A program made the translations under genes and the position numbers. The notes beneath the pieces are model-generated. The model had not been told where the DNA came from. It saw nothing but the letters and a program-made list of their open reading frames with translations, and ran no database searches. 64,000 nucleotides of DNA from Streptomyces sp. RFCAC02. GTDB lineage: Bacteria; Actinomycetota; Actinomycetes; Streptomycetales; Streptomycetaceae. This document shows positions 37,001 through 52,000 of the stretch, piece after piece; positions within the stretch are counted from its first letter, which is position 1, and the number at the start of each line of letters is the position of its first letter. The DNA is taken from the NCBI RefSeq assembly GCF_004193175.1, contig NZ_SAUH01000001.1:3288501-3352500 (forward strand), read 5' to 3'.

Positions 37001-40000
37001 CGGACGACGGCAGTCGGCTTCCCGACGAGGTGCTGCCGGTCGGCCGCGACGGGGTTGTCGTCGCCCCGGACGCGTACGACCTGGTCTTCCACGGTGGAAC
37101 GGGCATTCGTGTGGGCGACCCCGAACACGCGGTGTACTACGGCCAGGACGGCCTCGTCTTCGACCCGGTGGCCGGTGCGGGCAGTGGCACGGCCACGCCG
37201 CACGCGGCGGCGGAGAGCCGTTCCCCGAGCCCCGAGCCGGACACCGAGGAGGTGGACGGCCCGAGCTTCACGCTGCCGGACGGTACCCCTGTCTATCTGG
37301 GGAGCATGTTCCCGCGCACAGCCTCCCCGCAGACTGATGAGGACCTCTTCGGCGGGCTGAACCTCAACTACACCGGCGGCGGGGACGATGACTTCTTCCC
37401 TGGTCTCGGCGCGATGGACGACGAGCCGGAGCTGGGGCGTGCCGGTGACGATCCGGTGGGTGACACCGATGTCGAGCTGCGGGACGCCCCTGGTTTCGAC
37501 GGCTTCACGCTGCACATCCCGGGCGATGACGGCCGGCCCAGTCTGCTGACCGGCGGATCGGGCTCCGGTTCGTTGCGCGATCCGCTGGTCACCGCTCTCC
37601 GGCCCGACGGTCCTTACCTGTTGGAGGCCGCGGACCGTCTTCCGGTGATCGTCGGCCCGGAGGGGGTGGGTGGTGCACACCTGCCGTTCCTGGATGAGAC
37701 CGGCCGGTTCACGGGCCGGTATCTGCACATCTCCACCAACACGGTGTGGGACGTCGACAGGGGGCCGCTGGGCGGGGTGTTCGGCATGGGCACCTTCGAC
37801 CGGTCCAGGTTCCTGATCATGAGCGACGACGGCATCCAGGTCCTCGATGGCCGGGGGCTGCCGTTGAGTGCCGGACCCGGACCGGCCGTCTCCCTCGACG
37901 GAGGTGTCGAGCGTCTGGATCTCAGTGTCCCGGGCGACCCGAGGCTCGTCCGGTCGGGCACCGGGGTGGACGGCTCCGTGGTGCGTGAGCTGGAGGGCAC
38001 GCGCGGGGACCTGTTCCTTGTCCGGGTTCGGGGCGCGTGGCCGACTGTGGTCGACAGCGATGGTGATTTCGCCGGTGTCGCGTTCAGGCTGGACGACGGC
38101 GCGGGCGGGGACATCTACCTCGTACAGGGAGTGGACGACGTGGAGCGCGCCTACGGGGCGGACGGGCAGCTTCTGCCGTTCGATCTGTCGGTGCTCCCCC
38201 AGGGGGTCCGTCTCAGTCCGCGTGGTGCCGGTACGGCCCTGGAGTTCGACTTCGCCGGTCGTCCCCTGGCCGGCGACGGCACCGCGCCCGCGCCGGTCGT
38301 CCGGACCGAGGACGTTCAGTCTGCCGCCGGACCGGCGGCGGGTGCGGGCAGTGGTGCGTCCACGCCGCACGCGGTGGGGGAGAGCCGTTCCCCGAGTCCC
38401 GAGCCGGGCACCGAGGAGGTGAGCGGCCCGAGCTTCACACTGCCGGACGGGACCACTGTCGACCTGAGGGGCATGTTCCCGGGTGGTACAGCCGCCCCGC
38501 AGGGTGGGGGCAACCTCTTCGGTGAGGTGGACACCGACTTCATCCGTGGCCTCGACGAGGCGGATGATGCCGGGTGGAGGTCTGCCGACGAGTCGCAGGA
38601 AAGCGCTGCCGGTGACGGTCCGGTGGGTGACGCCTCTGTCGCACTCCGGGGCGGGCACGACTTCGCCGGCTTCACGCTGCACATCCCGGGCGACGGCGGG
38701 CGCCCCACGCTGCTGCCCCATGGCGACGACACGTTGGTCAACCCGTCCGTCACCACCATCGAGGGCACGCACTACCTGTTGGAGGCCGCGGACCGTCTTC
38801 CGGTGATCGTCGACCGGCACGGGGTGAGTGATGGATTCCTGCCGCTCCTTGACGAGACCGGCCGGTTCACGGGCCGGTATCTGGACATCGACCAGTACCG
38901 GGTGCACGACATCGAGGGTGAGACCCTGCCGATCGGCGGCTATGCGGCCTTCGACGGGTCCATGTTCGTGGTCGTGGGGGACGACGCCGTCCGGGTTCAC
39001 GACGGCCGGGGGGTTCTGCTGAGTGACGGTCCCCGGCCGGCCGTCCCCTTCACGGACGATGTCGGTGGCCTGGAACTCCCTGTCGCGGGCAATCCCCGGC
39101 TCATCCGGTCGGACACAGCGGTGGACGACTTCGTGGTGCGCGAACTGGAGGGCACGCGCGGAGGCCTGTTCCTTGTCCGGGCGCCGGACGCGTCGCCGAT
39201 CGTGGTCGACGACACGGGAGTGCTCTCCGGCGTCGCGTTCAGGGCGGACGACGGCGCGGGCGGGGAGATCTACCTCGCGTGGGGCTTCGATGACGTGGCG
39301 CGCGCCTACGGGGCGGACGGGCAGCTTCTCCCGTTCTACCTGACGGCGCTTCCCCAGGGCTTCCGTCTCGAACATCGCTTCACCGGTGCGACTCTGGAGA
39401 TCGACTTCGCCGGCCGGCTCGTCGCCGGCGAGCCCGGGACCGGTCCCGCCGGGGTCGTGCACACCATCAATGGCGGCCCGCTCGACGGCAACCGCCTGGT
39501 GGATCCCGGACTGGACCGGGGCGACCCGTACCTGATGACGCCGGACGGGGAGCCGATCACCGGCACTCCCCCGATCCGGCTGGAAGGTGGCGGCTATCTC
39601 GTCACCCGCGGTCACGACGGGATGGTCCTCGACGCCTCGGGCACGTACACCCACCGGCCCGTCCACGAGGTCTTCGACGGCACCCCGACCGGCCACTTCT
39701 ACGCCGTCCCGCTGAGCGGCCGGGGATCCGCGCCGGAGTACAGGACGACTGGCGCGCTGGTGGACGGCACCGCCATGGTCCGGTTCAACGGCAACCTCAT
39801 CACGCGGAACACCCGCTTCGGCACCACCTACGTCGATGGGACGGGACGGTATCTGACCGGCAACGGTCCTCGCGTCGGCCCGAACGCCGTCACGGTGGAT
39901 CGCGTCATCGACACCACCGTCCCGGATCGCCCGAGACTCGTGGTCCGCGAAACCGGCGATGAGGTGCGGGGGTCGCAGGCCGAACCGGTGGGCGACGGTC

Positions 40001-43000
40001 TGTATCTCGTCACCGCCCCCCGGTTCAGGCCCGTTCTCGCCACCGCCGAGAGCGAGATCACGCACGACATGGTGCTGCTCATCCGGCACGACACCATCGA
40101 GCGGTTGATCGCCGTGCCCGTGGGCGGTGAAGGCCCGATACTGGCCTTCCGTCCCACGGACCTGCGGCGGACGGGCGAGAGCGTCGAGCTGTCGCCCGCC
40201 GGCATCACGGTCATCGATGGCGACCGGATCAGCACGTACGACCTGATCGGTAACAGCACCGGTGCCGGCGTGCGCCCGAGCGGGGGGCTGCTGCACGGGT
40301 ACGACGTCTGGTTCACCCGCGGCCAGGCGCCGCGTGTGGTGCCGGTGCACGGTGCCGGGGGCGAGGAGCTTCCCGTCACGCCGCTTGGGGGCACGCGCGA
40401 GTTGTACCTCGTGGAGACTCCTGGTGGGCGCGCTGTTCTGGAGAGCTTCGCGCGCTCCTACCCGTGGGACGCGACGCCGCTCCGGGGCCAGTTCACCGAA
40501 CCCACGGGTGTGTACGCGTTCCTCCCCGCCGAGGGAAGTCGGAGCGGGGCCGCGCTGTATCTGAACGGCACGATCGTGGATGTCACGGCGAGCACGACGC
40601 GCGGCGCCGGCGGTGTCGAGGTCGTGACGCTGACGTGGGACGGGGGGAGCTATCAATTCCGCGCCGGCAGCGGCCGTTTCCAGGGCAGCACGCTGACGGT
40701 GAGCGACGACCTCCTCGGTCCGGCGGCGGTTGTCGTGCGGGTGGACGGGCCGCTGCTGCCGCCCCGTGTGACGGACGGGGCGGGCAACGGGATTCCGAAC
40801 GCCTCGGCGCAGATCCTCGGCCCCGGCCGCACCCTCGTCATCATCGGCGAGCAGCGCTTCCTCGTCAGCGTCGTCGCCGACAACGGTGTCGCCGGCACGA
40901 CGGTCGAGCGTGCGACGCTGCTGACGGGGCGTGCGCCCGGACGTCCCGACGTCCTGGCGCTGACGCGCGGCGACGGCACGCTGAACTCGGTGCCGGTGGG
41001 CACGGACGGCGTCCCGGTCACCGGCACGACGCTGGAGCGGCTGCTGGACGGCGCTCTGGGGCTGCGCGGTGGCGACGGGGCGATCGAGCGGTTCGACGGG
41101 GAGACGGGCGCCTTCGAGGCCGCGGAGTCCGGCACCCCCGTCCGCGTCGAGGAATCCGGGCAGACGGCCGACCGGCCGTCCGACTCGGATTCCGAGGACG
41201 ACCTCTTCGCCGCTCCGCTGCGCCGGTCGACCGGGGGATCGGGGTCGCAGTCGTTCATGGCGGCTCCGGTGACGGGGATCGTGCCGGGTGAGTCGGTGGG
41301 GCTTGCTGGTCGTGGTGGTGAGCACATCACTGTGGTGGTGGCGGATGGGGGTGTGGTTGCGCAGCGTGGGGGTGAGTCGTTCGGGGATGAGGTGTGGGTT
41401 TCCGAGTCGGTGGTGACGGTTCGGGTCGGGGATGTGGTGTCGTTCTTCGGGCGGCACGGTGGTACTGGGTCGTGGGTGTCGGATGTGCGGTTGCCGTCCG
41501 ATGGTGTGCCGTCGGTGGTGGCGCCGGTGGGTGGGGGCACGTTCGTCTCGCGGTGGGACGGTGACGCCGGCACGTTGGTGGTGTTGCCGAGTGGCCGGGG
41601 CGTGGTGGTGGGCGGTGGGGGTGTGGTGACGCATACGGCGCTGGCTGTGGAGGGTACGGGGGATCTGTCGCGGACGGTGATCGTCCGGCCGGTGGGCGGT
41701 GGTGATGCGCTGCTGGTGCGGGAGGCGTCCGGGGAACTGGTGTCGTCGGATGTCGCGCGGCTGGCGGATGGTTCGCATGTGGTGATGGTGGACGGGGTCG
41801 CCACGCTGGTGGACCGGGCTGGCAGCGTGCGGGGTGATGTCGAACCGTTGCCGGACGGTGGGTGGCTGCTGCGTTCCGCGCACGGCGGCCGTTCGCAGAC
41901 GGTGACGGTGGAAAGCGGGCTGCTCGGGGTGCCCGCACCCCCGCTGTCCCGTGAGGGAGGCCCGGAGTCCGTACCGGAGAACACCGCCGGCCCGACGCAG
42001 GGCAGCACCCACCCCGTGCCCGGCCTGACCGGGTATCGGTGGGTGGTGTCGCCCGGTGGTGGGGAGGCGCCTCATTTCGTGGGCGTGGACGGTCTTCGGG
42101 TGTCCGGTCGGCCTCCCGTGCCGGATCTCGGTGACGGCGTGGACCGGGTCTGGCTGCGGGTGCATGCCGAGCACGGCAACGGCACGCTCGCGCTCGTCCC
42201 GGAGTACGGTCCGGGGGAGGGGCTGCTGCTCGACAACAGTGGGGTGCGGAACGCCACGGTCGACGAGTTCGGCGGCGGCGTCCTCGTCGTCCACCCGAGG
42301 GACAGCGACGGTGAGAACCTGGTCATCGAGCGGGAATCCGGGAACGTGGTGCCCACCACCCCCGAGACGGACGGTGTGCCCGACGGCATGGTCCTGCTCC
42401 GTCTCGATCTGGGTGCGGGAGCCGGCGACGGTGACGTCTTCGTCGTTGTCGATCCGGACACGGGGCGTGCGGTGGGCAGGGCTGCAACGGATGCAGACCT
42501 GGGCGACCGTGCCCTGGTGCTGTGGCCGAACGGCGACTCGGATCCGGTGGTCATCGACCGGTACACCGGCGAGGAGTTGGCCGTCCCCGTCCAGGTGTGG
42601 GGCGATCATGACTTCGTGGGGGCCGAACTGTTCGTCCCCGGCGACGGTGGTGTCCCCCGGTTGACGGGCACGGCGGAGCGGCCGCTCGTCGATCCGTCGG
42701 CGGTCGCCATCGCCGAGGACACCTACCTGCTGACGGCGGAGGGCCTGCGCCCGGTGGTCGTCTCGGCGGGGGGCGACCCCCTGGACGACGCTTTCGTGCC
42801 CCTCCTGAACAGCACCGGCCGGTTCACGGGGCACATCCTGGACCTCGAGGCGGGAGTGGTCCGGGATCTCGACGGCGTCCCGCAGTCGATGACCGGCAGG
42901 CCGGTCTTCGACGGTGCCGCGTATGTGCTCTCGGGCGCGGACGGGGTCCGGGTCCACGGCGCTCGCGGCGACCTGTTGAGCACGGATCCCAGGCCGGCGG

Positions 43001-46000
43001 ACGCCGCGCTGCGCGGCAACGCATTGGACCTGAGTGTCCCGGGCAACCCGCGGCTGGTGCGGGCGGGGACCACCGACGAAGTGCTCGGCTCGCGGGTGGT
43101 GGAGCTGGACGGCATGGGCGACCAGTACCTCGTGCGGGCGCAGGACGCCCCCCCGGCCGTGGTGAACGCCGACGCGGAGATCGTGGACGACGCGGTCAGG
43201 TTCGGGAATGTGGACGGCGCGGACGCCTACGTCCTGAGCAGGAACGGGGAGTACCCCGCTTTCGGGGCGGACGGGCAGCGTCTGCCGTTCACCACGACCG
43301 TGGTTCCCTGGGGCGTCCGTCTCGAACCGCACGGCACGGGTCCGTTCCTGCAGTACGACTTCACGGGCCGTTCCCTTGACGACACAGCTCCGGAGCCATT
43401 GGCCCAAGCGGCCGGCCCCACGGATCTCCCTCGGCCGGAGGGGCTGGAGAACCTTTCGCCGGACAGCCCGAGGACCACGTTCCACGAAGGGGACGGCCGC
43501 ACCGTGGGCGTCCAGCAGTCCGCGCCCACCGGTCCGCGGCCCGTGGGCACCATCATGACCATCGATGGGAACCGGGTGCTGGTCCGGGACGGCGCACCGG
43601 TTCCGGAGTCCAGGGTGACGGCGCTGGGGCCGGGCCGCGACCTGATCCGGGAGCCCGGCGCCGCGCCCGGCATCCTGGACGCCCAGGGTGGGTGGCGCAA
43701 CGTCGACATCGTGCCGCTGCGCGACACGGCGGGCCGACGCACCGGCGCCATGCTGATCCACGACCTCTCGGGCTCGGGACAGATGGAGGTCTACCGCCCG
43801 GGCCAGGGCATCACCCGGGAGACCGTCGCCCGCGGCACCGACCCGAGCCATCTGATGGTCCGCAGCGCGGACGGCTGGACGATAGACGTCCACTCGATCC
43901 GGGGCGACCTGCTCGAGCACTTCTGGAGCAGCGCGATGCGTGGCGGGATCAACGTGACCTTCCCCCTGCACGGGCCGAACGCCGGGCAGGCCATCACCTC
44001 GCCCGGGGTCACCGCCCACCCGCTCGGTGGCGACGGCTGGGCCTTCGAGTGGGACGGCGACCTGTTCTTCCTGGACCGCTCGGGCCGGGAGAGCCGCGGC
44101 ATCGTGCGCCTGGCCGGCGACGACCGTGCTGTCGTCCGCCCGGGGGCCGATGGCGGCACCGTCATCGCGCGCGACCGGTTCGTCACGCGGCCGAGAGAGG
44201 GTGCCCCGGGCGGGCTGACGCTCTACGAGGACGGTGTCCGCAGCGAGGCGCCCGTGACGCTGGACAACGGCTTCTTCACCGTGCCGACGACCTTCGGGCG
44301 CCGGACACCGGAGCGCGGCGCCGCAGCCGGGGAACCGTTCGCCACCGGCTACCAGACGTTCCGGCCGGACGGTGCCTGGCAGTCGTCCACGCTCGTCCCG
44401 AACGGCGGCCCGCTGGCCGAGCTGCTCGGCGACAACGCTGTACTGGTCTTCCGCGCGGGAGACAGCACCCCGGAGGTCATGCGACCGGGCGGCAGCCCGG
44501 TGCTCGACTCCAGCACGCTGGAACTGCCCGACGGCAACTTCCTGCTGACGGTGGGCAGTCGGCGTGGCGTGATCGATGCCACGGGCACGATCACCGAGCA
44601 GCGCCCGGGGGCGTTGCTCAATGCTCGTCGGGGCGGTGAGAACGGGGAGGAGAGCGGTTTCTTCCGCGTGGCTCCGGTGGGTGGGGGTGAGCCGCTGGTC
44701 TTCCGTGGTGATGGCGCGCCGGTGAGCGATGTGGTGGTGGACGGCGGTGTGGTGTCGTTCTCGTGGGGTCGTTCGTCGTTCGAGTTCGATGTGTCGTCGG
44801 GTGCGTTGGTGTCGTGGTCGGTGGTGCCGGCGTCCGGGCCGCTGGCGGGTGCGGCGCTGCGGTGGGCGGAGGGTGCTGATTGGTCGTTCCGGTGGGTGGG
44901 GTCGGATCAGCTCCTGGTGACGGCTGGTGGGCGGCGTTTCCTGGTCGATGTCGATGGTGTGTTGTCGCGGCCGGTGGTGGTGCTGACCGGTCGTGAGGAG
45001 CGTCCGGATCTGTTGGTGGTGCCTTCGCGGGACGGTGGGGTGTATCCGTTGCCGCGCGGTATGGATGGCGCGGTGCTGGTGGACAGTGTGGTGCGGTGGT
45101 CGCCGGACGGGGCGTTCCTGCTGCGGGGTGCTGATGGTTCGGTGGAGCGGTTCGACGGGGCGACGGGTGAGTTGCTGCCGGGTGGTGGGGACGTCCCGGC
45201 GATGGGTGCGTTGCGGCCGGGCGAGATCGACGGGCTGACCGCGGCGGATCGTGATCTGTACCTGGCGCGAGGGATGTCGGGGCTGGATGTCCGGGCGGGT
45301 TCCGCGTCGCCTGTGGGGTCGCAGTCGCTCATGGCGGCTCCGGTGACGGGGATTGTGCCGGGCGAGTCGGTGGGGCTTGTTGGTCGTGGTGGTGAGCACA
45401 TCACTGTGGTGGTGGCGGATGGGGGTGTGGTTGCGCAGCGTGGGGGGGATTCGTTCGGGGATGAGGTGTGGGTTTCCGAGTCGGTGGTGACGGTTCGGGT
45501 CGGGGATGTGGTGTCGTTCTTCGGGCGGCACGGTGGTACTGGGTCGTGGGTGTCGGATGTGCGGTTCCCGTCCGATGGTGTGCCGTCGGTGGTGGCGCCG
45601 GTGGGCGGGGGCACGTTCGTTTCGCGGTGGGACGGGGACGCCGGGACGCTGGTCACGCTGCCGAGTGGCCGGGGCGTGGTGGTGGGCGGCGCGGGTGTGG
45701 TGACGCACACGGCGCTGGCTGTGGAGGGTACGGGGGCGCTGTCGCGGACGGTGATCGTCCGGCCGGTGGGCGGGGGTGATGCGCTGCTGGTGCGGGAGGC
45801 GTCCGGGGAGCTGGTGTCCTCGGATGTCGCGCGGCTGGCGGACGGTTCGCATGTGGTGACCGTTGGCGGGGTCGACAGGCTGGTCGGTTCGGACGGCAGT
45901 GTGTTGGGTGTTCTTCAGCCGTTGCCGGGGAATGATGCGTGGCTTCTGGTTCCTGGTGGTGATGCGGCTGCGTATGCGGTGCATGTGGTGGACGGGCGGT

Positions 46001-49000
46001 GGGAGCGGTTCGGTGGTCCGCTGAGTGTGGATCTGGAGTCGCTGGGCACTGTGCATGCGCTGCCGGGGGGTGAGGCGTCGCTGTTCCGTTCCGGTGAGGG
46101 GGATCTTGCCTACGTCGTGCGGATGGAGGACGGGCGGTGGCAGCGGGTCGAGGGTTCGTTCGTCACGGGTCTGGGTCCGCTGGGGTCTGTGGCGCATGTG
46201 CCGGGCCGTGAGCCGGTCGTCCTGAGCGCGGGGGGCGTCCATTCCTATGACGTGAGCGTGGTGATCGATGGTCCGGGGTTCCTGCGTCTGACGCCGGTGG
46301 ACGGTGGTGCGCCGGTGCTGCTCGGCCGCGACCTCGAACGCCTCCCGAACCCGATCCCGCAGGCCGACGCCCTGCCGAGCGAACCGTCACGTGTCCCTTC
46401 GGAGCAGTTCGACGAACTGGATACGGAAATCGGCGACGATGTTGTCGTCCAACGCGACAGCACTGGTACATGGCGCCTGGAGCCCGGCGGAGAACTTCTC
46501 GGCGACGTGTTCACCCGTCTCCTGGACGACGCGGGTCGGCCCACCGACCGCTACCTCTTCTTCCCTGGGTCCGACTCGGCAGGTGGTCCCACGGTCTTCG
46601 AGGGCACCACGACCGGGCTGACCGCCGCACCGGACCGGGTCATCGCGGTGCTGGGGAATACGCGGGGTCTGGTGCAGGGGGCGGATGGTTTCGAGGTGTT
46701 CGACGGCGCGGGCCGGTTGATCGAGTCCGGGCCGGGGTCTCTCGACGGTGCGATGTCCGGGAATCGTCTCGATCTCGATGACCCGGTCCGTCCGCGCCTG
46801 GTCGGTGACGGTGGTGGGGAGGTGGCCGGTTCGCGGGTGAGGCCGCTCGGTGATCATGGCTATCTGGTCACGGCGCCCGGGCACCGGCCGATGGTGGCGG
46901 ACGCCGACGGGAACCACACCCACGACCTGATCCGGCTGCGGGACGAGAACGGGCGGGAGACGGACAGGTTCGTCATCGCACCGCTGCGCGGAAACGGGAA
47001 CGCGGTCCTCTTCACGGACGACGGCAGTCGGCTTTTCCGCACTGTTCGGCCGGCCGGTCCCGATGGGTTCTCAGCCGAACTGGGCGATGTTCCGCGTGTC
47101 CACGACGCGTCGGGCACTCCGGTCGGCCACGCTGTGCCGCTGGCAACGGGAGACACGCTGTACGTCTTCCACAACGGCCGGGCACCGTTCATCAACACGC
47201 CGAACAGCATCTTGTTCGACATCCACATCCGGATCCTTCCGGACGGGAGCGTCGGAGTCCTCCTTCCCGGCGGGCGCGGCATTGCTGTCAACGCCGACGG
47301 CGTGCAGACCCACACGGCCGTCCTCCTCGACGCGGTGGATGAGGCCGACCGGGGCGTGGCGTTCGTTCCGGTGAACGGTGACGGTCCCGGGTACCTGAGG
47401 ACCCGGGAAGGTGCTCCGCTGCCCGCTCCTGTCGTGGCGGAGAACGGCCTCGTCCGTGTGGGCGACGGCGACGACGTGGTGCTCTACGGGCGGGACGGGG
47501 CCGTCCTCGATCCGGCGGACGGCGGGAACAGCGGCCTGACCGCGCCCCGACCGGAAGCGGAGGACCGGCCCACGACCCCGGACCCGCCGGACGACACCAC
47601 CTACCGGTTCGTGATCCGGGACAACGACACCGATCCGGAACCCCAACGCGTCGAGCTGGCCCCCGATGTCTTCCTGGACCGGTCCGGGGGCGAGATGAAT
47701 CTCGTGAACGGCATCGACATCCGTTCGCACGAGGTGACGCCGCTGCTGCGCCCGGACGGCCGGACGGAGAACGGCTTCTATCTCGCGTCTCCGGTGGCAG
47801 GGGGCGAGCCGCTGGTCTTCCGTGGTGATGGCGCGGTGGTGGACGGCTCGGGGGTGGACGGCGGTGTCGTGTCGTTCAGGTGGGGTCGGGCGTCGTTCGA
47901 GTTCGATGCGTCGACTGGTGTGCTGACGTCGTGGTCGGCGGTGTCGCCGTTCGGTCCTCTCGCCGGGGTGGAGCTGCGCTGGGGGAGCGGCGCGTCGTCG
48001 CCGGCCGACTGGGTGGGTCCTGATCAGGTGTTGGTGGGGTCCGGCGGGCGGCGGTTCCTCGTCGACGCGGAGTCGGCCATGGCCCGCCCCGTGGTGGTGT
48101 TGTCGGGGCGTGGTGAGGGTCGTCCTGGTCTGCTGGTGTCGCCGGGGTCGGGGGGTGGGGTGTATCCGTTGCCGCGCGGTATGGATGGCGCGGTGCTGGT
48201 GGACAGTGTGGTGCGGTGGTCGCCGGACGGGGCGTTCCTGCTGCGGGGTGCTGATGGTTCGGTGGAGCGGTTCGACGGGGCGACGGGTGAGTTGCTGCCG
48301 GGTGGTGGGGACGTCCCGGCGATGGGTGCGTTGCGGCCGGGCGAGATCGACGGGCTGACCGCGGCGGATCGTGATCTGTACCTGGCGCGAGGGATGTCGG
48401 GGCTGGATGTCCGGGCGGGTTCCGCGTCGCCTGTGGGGTCGCAGTCGTTCATGGCGGCTCCGGTGACGGGGATCGTGCCGGGTGAGTCGGTCGTGCTGCG
48501 GGGTCCGCAGGGCGGTGAGACGGGGATCCGTGTGACGGTCACGGACCAGGGGGCGTTCCTATTCCGGAACGGTGTGCATGACGCGGCGGCGGAGGTGCGG
48601 GTCACCGAGTCGGTGATCACGGTGCTGCTGGACGGCCGGTTGTGGGTGTGGGGGCGTGAGGGGACGTTCCTCGGCCGGCATGTCACGGGTGGTCCCGGTG
48701 GGGCTCAGACGTTCGTTCCGGCGCCGGGTGACGGTCCGGTGGTGGCGTGGGCGCCGGACGGGTCGTTCGTCGTCTCGCGTGACGGACTGGGCGAGGCGTT
48801 CACGAGCCGCGGCGAACTCGTCGCCCGCATGCGGGGTGTGCCGGGTCTTGACGGATACACGCTCGTCTCCCCGGCCGGTGGGCGTCCGTTCGTCACCGAC
48901 GGCGAGGGGCGGCGGGTGCCGACCGTCCCGGTCGGCGACGACGTGCTGGTGGTTCCGGTCACGGGCGGCCGTCCCGTCGCCCTCGTCACTGACGACACCC

Positions 49001-52000
49001 CGGGCATACCGGCACCGCGGGTCCACGACCTGGGCGACACCGGCTTCGCCGTCGAGGCACCGGGCCGGGGCGCGGTACTGATCGGTCCCCAGGGGACGCA
49101 CACCCACATCGCCGTGCCCGTCGACGAGGGCGCCGGGCACTTCTACGCCGTCCCCGTCGACCGGCGGAGCGCCCCCGCCTGGTACACCGCCGACTTCCAG
49201 CGCCTGGACGTCCCGGCGAACAGCGCGGACGGTGTCCGTGTCACCGGGCTGACGGCCGAACGCGGTCGCCCGCCGGCGGAGTTCATCGTCTGGCCGGCCG
49301 GCAGTCAGAACGGCCGGCCGGTCGCCGCGGACGGGACGTCGCTGCCCGGGTTCGCGGTCCGCGACGCCAACGGCATCTCGGTGCAGCCCGAGGGGTATTA
49401 CGGCGTCGTCCGCCGGTACGACAGCCAGGGAGTGCTGTACCGGACGGACATCCGCCCTCGCGGGTGGGAGTACGCCATCCAGCACTTCACGGACGGCACC
49501 CTGCCACGCGTCGACTCCGCGGGCCGGGAGCAGAGCGTCTACACCGTCCGCGAACTCGCGGGGGCCGGCTTCCTGGTCGAGCGGCGGAACAGCGTGAGGG
49601 CTGTCGACGCGTCGGGCGAGGCGTCGGAGGTCCGGCGGTTCAGGGACGCGACGGGCGCTCCGGACGGGCAGTACCTCCTCCTGGCCCAGGACGCCCCGCC
49701 ACGGCTGTTCCAGGGTGACGATGTGCTGTACGCCCTGCCCGATCGGCCCATGGTGTCCTTCGGGGGCCGCCGGGTGCTTGTGGAGCGCGACGGTGTCCTC
49801 GACGTGTACCAGGTCGACAGGCTGGTCCATTCCGGTCCTGGCCGTGTCGAGGGTGCGATGCACGGCCATCGTCTGGACTCCTCCGGCGGTCGTCGTGTGC
49901 CCGATCTGGTGGACGGGGACGGGCACACGGTCCTCGGCTCGACCGTCCACGAGCTGACGGGCGGGCACCTGCTGGTCCAGGCCCCGGACCTCCGGCCGGT
50001 GCTCGTCGACGGGCAGGGCATCCCGACCGGGGACGTCCTGCCGCTGCTCGACGACGCGGGGCGGGCCACCAGCACACTGTTCGTCGCGCCGGGCGGTGGT
50101 CGTCCCTTGCTCGTCAGCACCGACGGCACCCCGCTGAGCGGTCGGCCGGCCCTGGGCAACGACGGCTCCGTCACCGTGCGATCGGACGGAGGGGCGTTCA
50201 CCACGTACGACATGGCCGGGCGCCCGATCCGCCACGGAACCGACCTGTCCCTGGGCGAGCCCCCGGTGCGGGTCCGCATCACCTTCGATCCTGAACGAAC
50301 CATGCCTTACGTCGAGTTCAGGACTCGGGAGGGCTGGCGCGGCCACAACGCCGAGCCGTTCGGCGACGACGCCTTCGCCGTCCGCGTCCCCGGCACGGCG
50401 GGGGCCGTGGTGGACGGCCGGGGCCAGATCGTTCAGCTCGGGGTGCCTGTCACCCGGAACGGTGCCGCCGACGGCACGTCGGCACCCGCGTCGCCCGAGA
50501 CGCCGGGGGCGCCGCTGTCCCGCGGGGAGGGGTCGGAACCCGCACCGGGGAATGCCGCCGCTCCGACGCGGGAGTGGCCGCTGAGGTCGGGTCGGGACGA
50601 GACCGTGGTGGACGGTCCCGAGGGAAGGTTCATCCGCGGCCCGCAAGGTGAACACACCCACAGCGTCGTGCGGCTGCGCGACGCGGACGGCACACCGACC
50701 GACCGGGCCGTGGCCGTTCCCCTGCCCGGGCATGACCGCGCCGCTTATCTGCTCGACGGCAGCATGACCCGGATCGTCAGGACCGACAGCGTGTTCCATT
50801 CGGCGCAGCGGATCCTCGTACGGCGGGAGAGCGGCACCGGTGCTCCCTTCCATGTCCATGACGCTCAGGGCGGCCGGGTCGGCACCGGGTACCCGGTGCC
50901 CGGGCGCAGCAACCTTCTCGTCGTCCGGTCACCGCAGGGCGTGCCCCGGCTGGAGAACGGCAACGGACCGCTGCCCGGTACCCGCAGGACCGACCTGGGC
51001 GACGGACGGTTCCTGCTGGCGGGGGACGACATCGAGTTGGTCGTCACCGGCGGGGGCGTCCCTCTCGTATCGATGCGCCTTCCCATGCCGGAGGGGGACA
51101 GCAGGGTCTTCACGGCCGTCATGGCACCGAGGGACTTGGGAGGGCCGGCGCTCTACGTGGACGGCCTGCGCGCGTCCGGTCCGGTGGCCGAGACGTTCGG
51201 CGGACGGCGGTTCATCCTGCAAGGCGGTACCCCGGAGGACGTCCACACGATCTCCATCGACCGCCGCGGCGTCATCGTCGGCAGTCGTTCCGGTCTGCTC
51301 ACGGGTCCTCGGCCGGAGGGCGGGATCGGGTTCGTCGATGGGGTTCCGGTGCTGGTCCGGGATGGTGTCGAGGTTCCGGGGTCCACCGTGACGGAGCTGG
51401 GGCCGGGTCGCCATCTGGTGGAGCAGGAGGGTGCCGCTCCTGGTGTCCTGGACGGGGCGGGGAACTGGACCAATGTCGATATCGTGCGGCTCCGGGACCG
51501 GGCGGGGCAGCCCACCGGCGCGCTGCTGATCCACACCATGTCGGGGGAGGGGCAACCGGAGGTCTTCCGCCCCGGCCAGGGCGTCACCCGCGAGACCGTC
51601 ACCAGCGCGAACACCCCGAATGTCCTCGTGGTCGCCAGCGAGGACCGCCTGTCCCTGGCCTTTTACGCGCCGCAGGGCGGGTGGCTTCGCCTGCAGCAGC
51701 GTGGCAGCGGGTCGTTCGACGACATCACGGTGGAATTCGGTCCTCACGGGCACCCGACCGTGCTGCCCGTACGGCCCGACGGTGTGGTCCTCCCCAGCGG
51801 AAGACCTGCGCGAGGCGACGTCCTGATCCATCGACTCGGTGACGACGGTTTCGTCTTCGAGCGGGGCAACCGCCGGTTCTTCCTGGACACCTCGGGGCGG
51901 GAGAGCCGCGACGTCATCCGCCTGGGCAACGACCACCGCTTCGACCTCGACGGGCGGCCCGTCGGCGGCGCCGAGGTACCGGGTGTCAGGTTCGTCACGG

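Noticed and set aside
32809..46242. Open antisense frame of more than 4,400 codons opposite the giant gene
   Set aside because: It is a composition shadow: His/Arg/Pro low-complexity translation, no ribosome site, no domain, and it mirrors the repeats of the sense gene.
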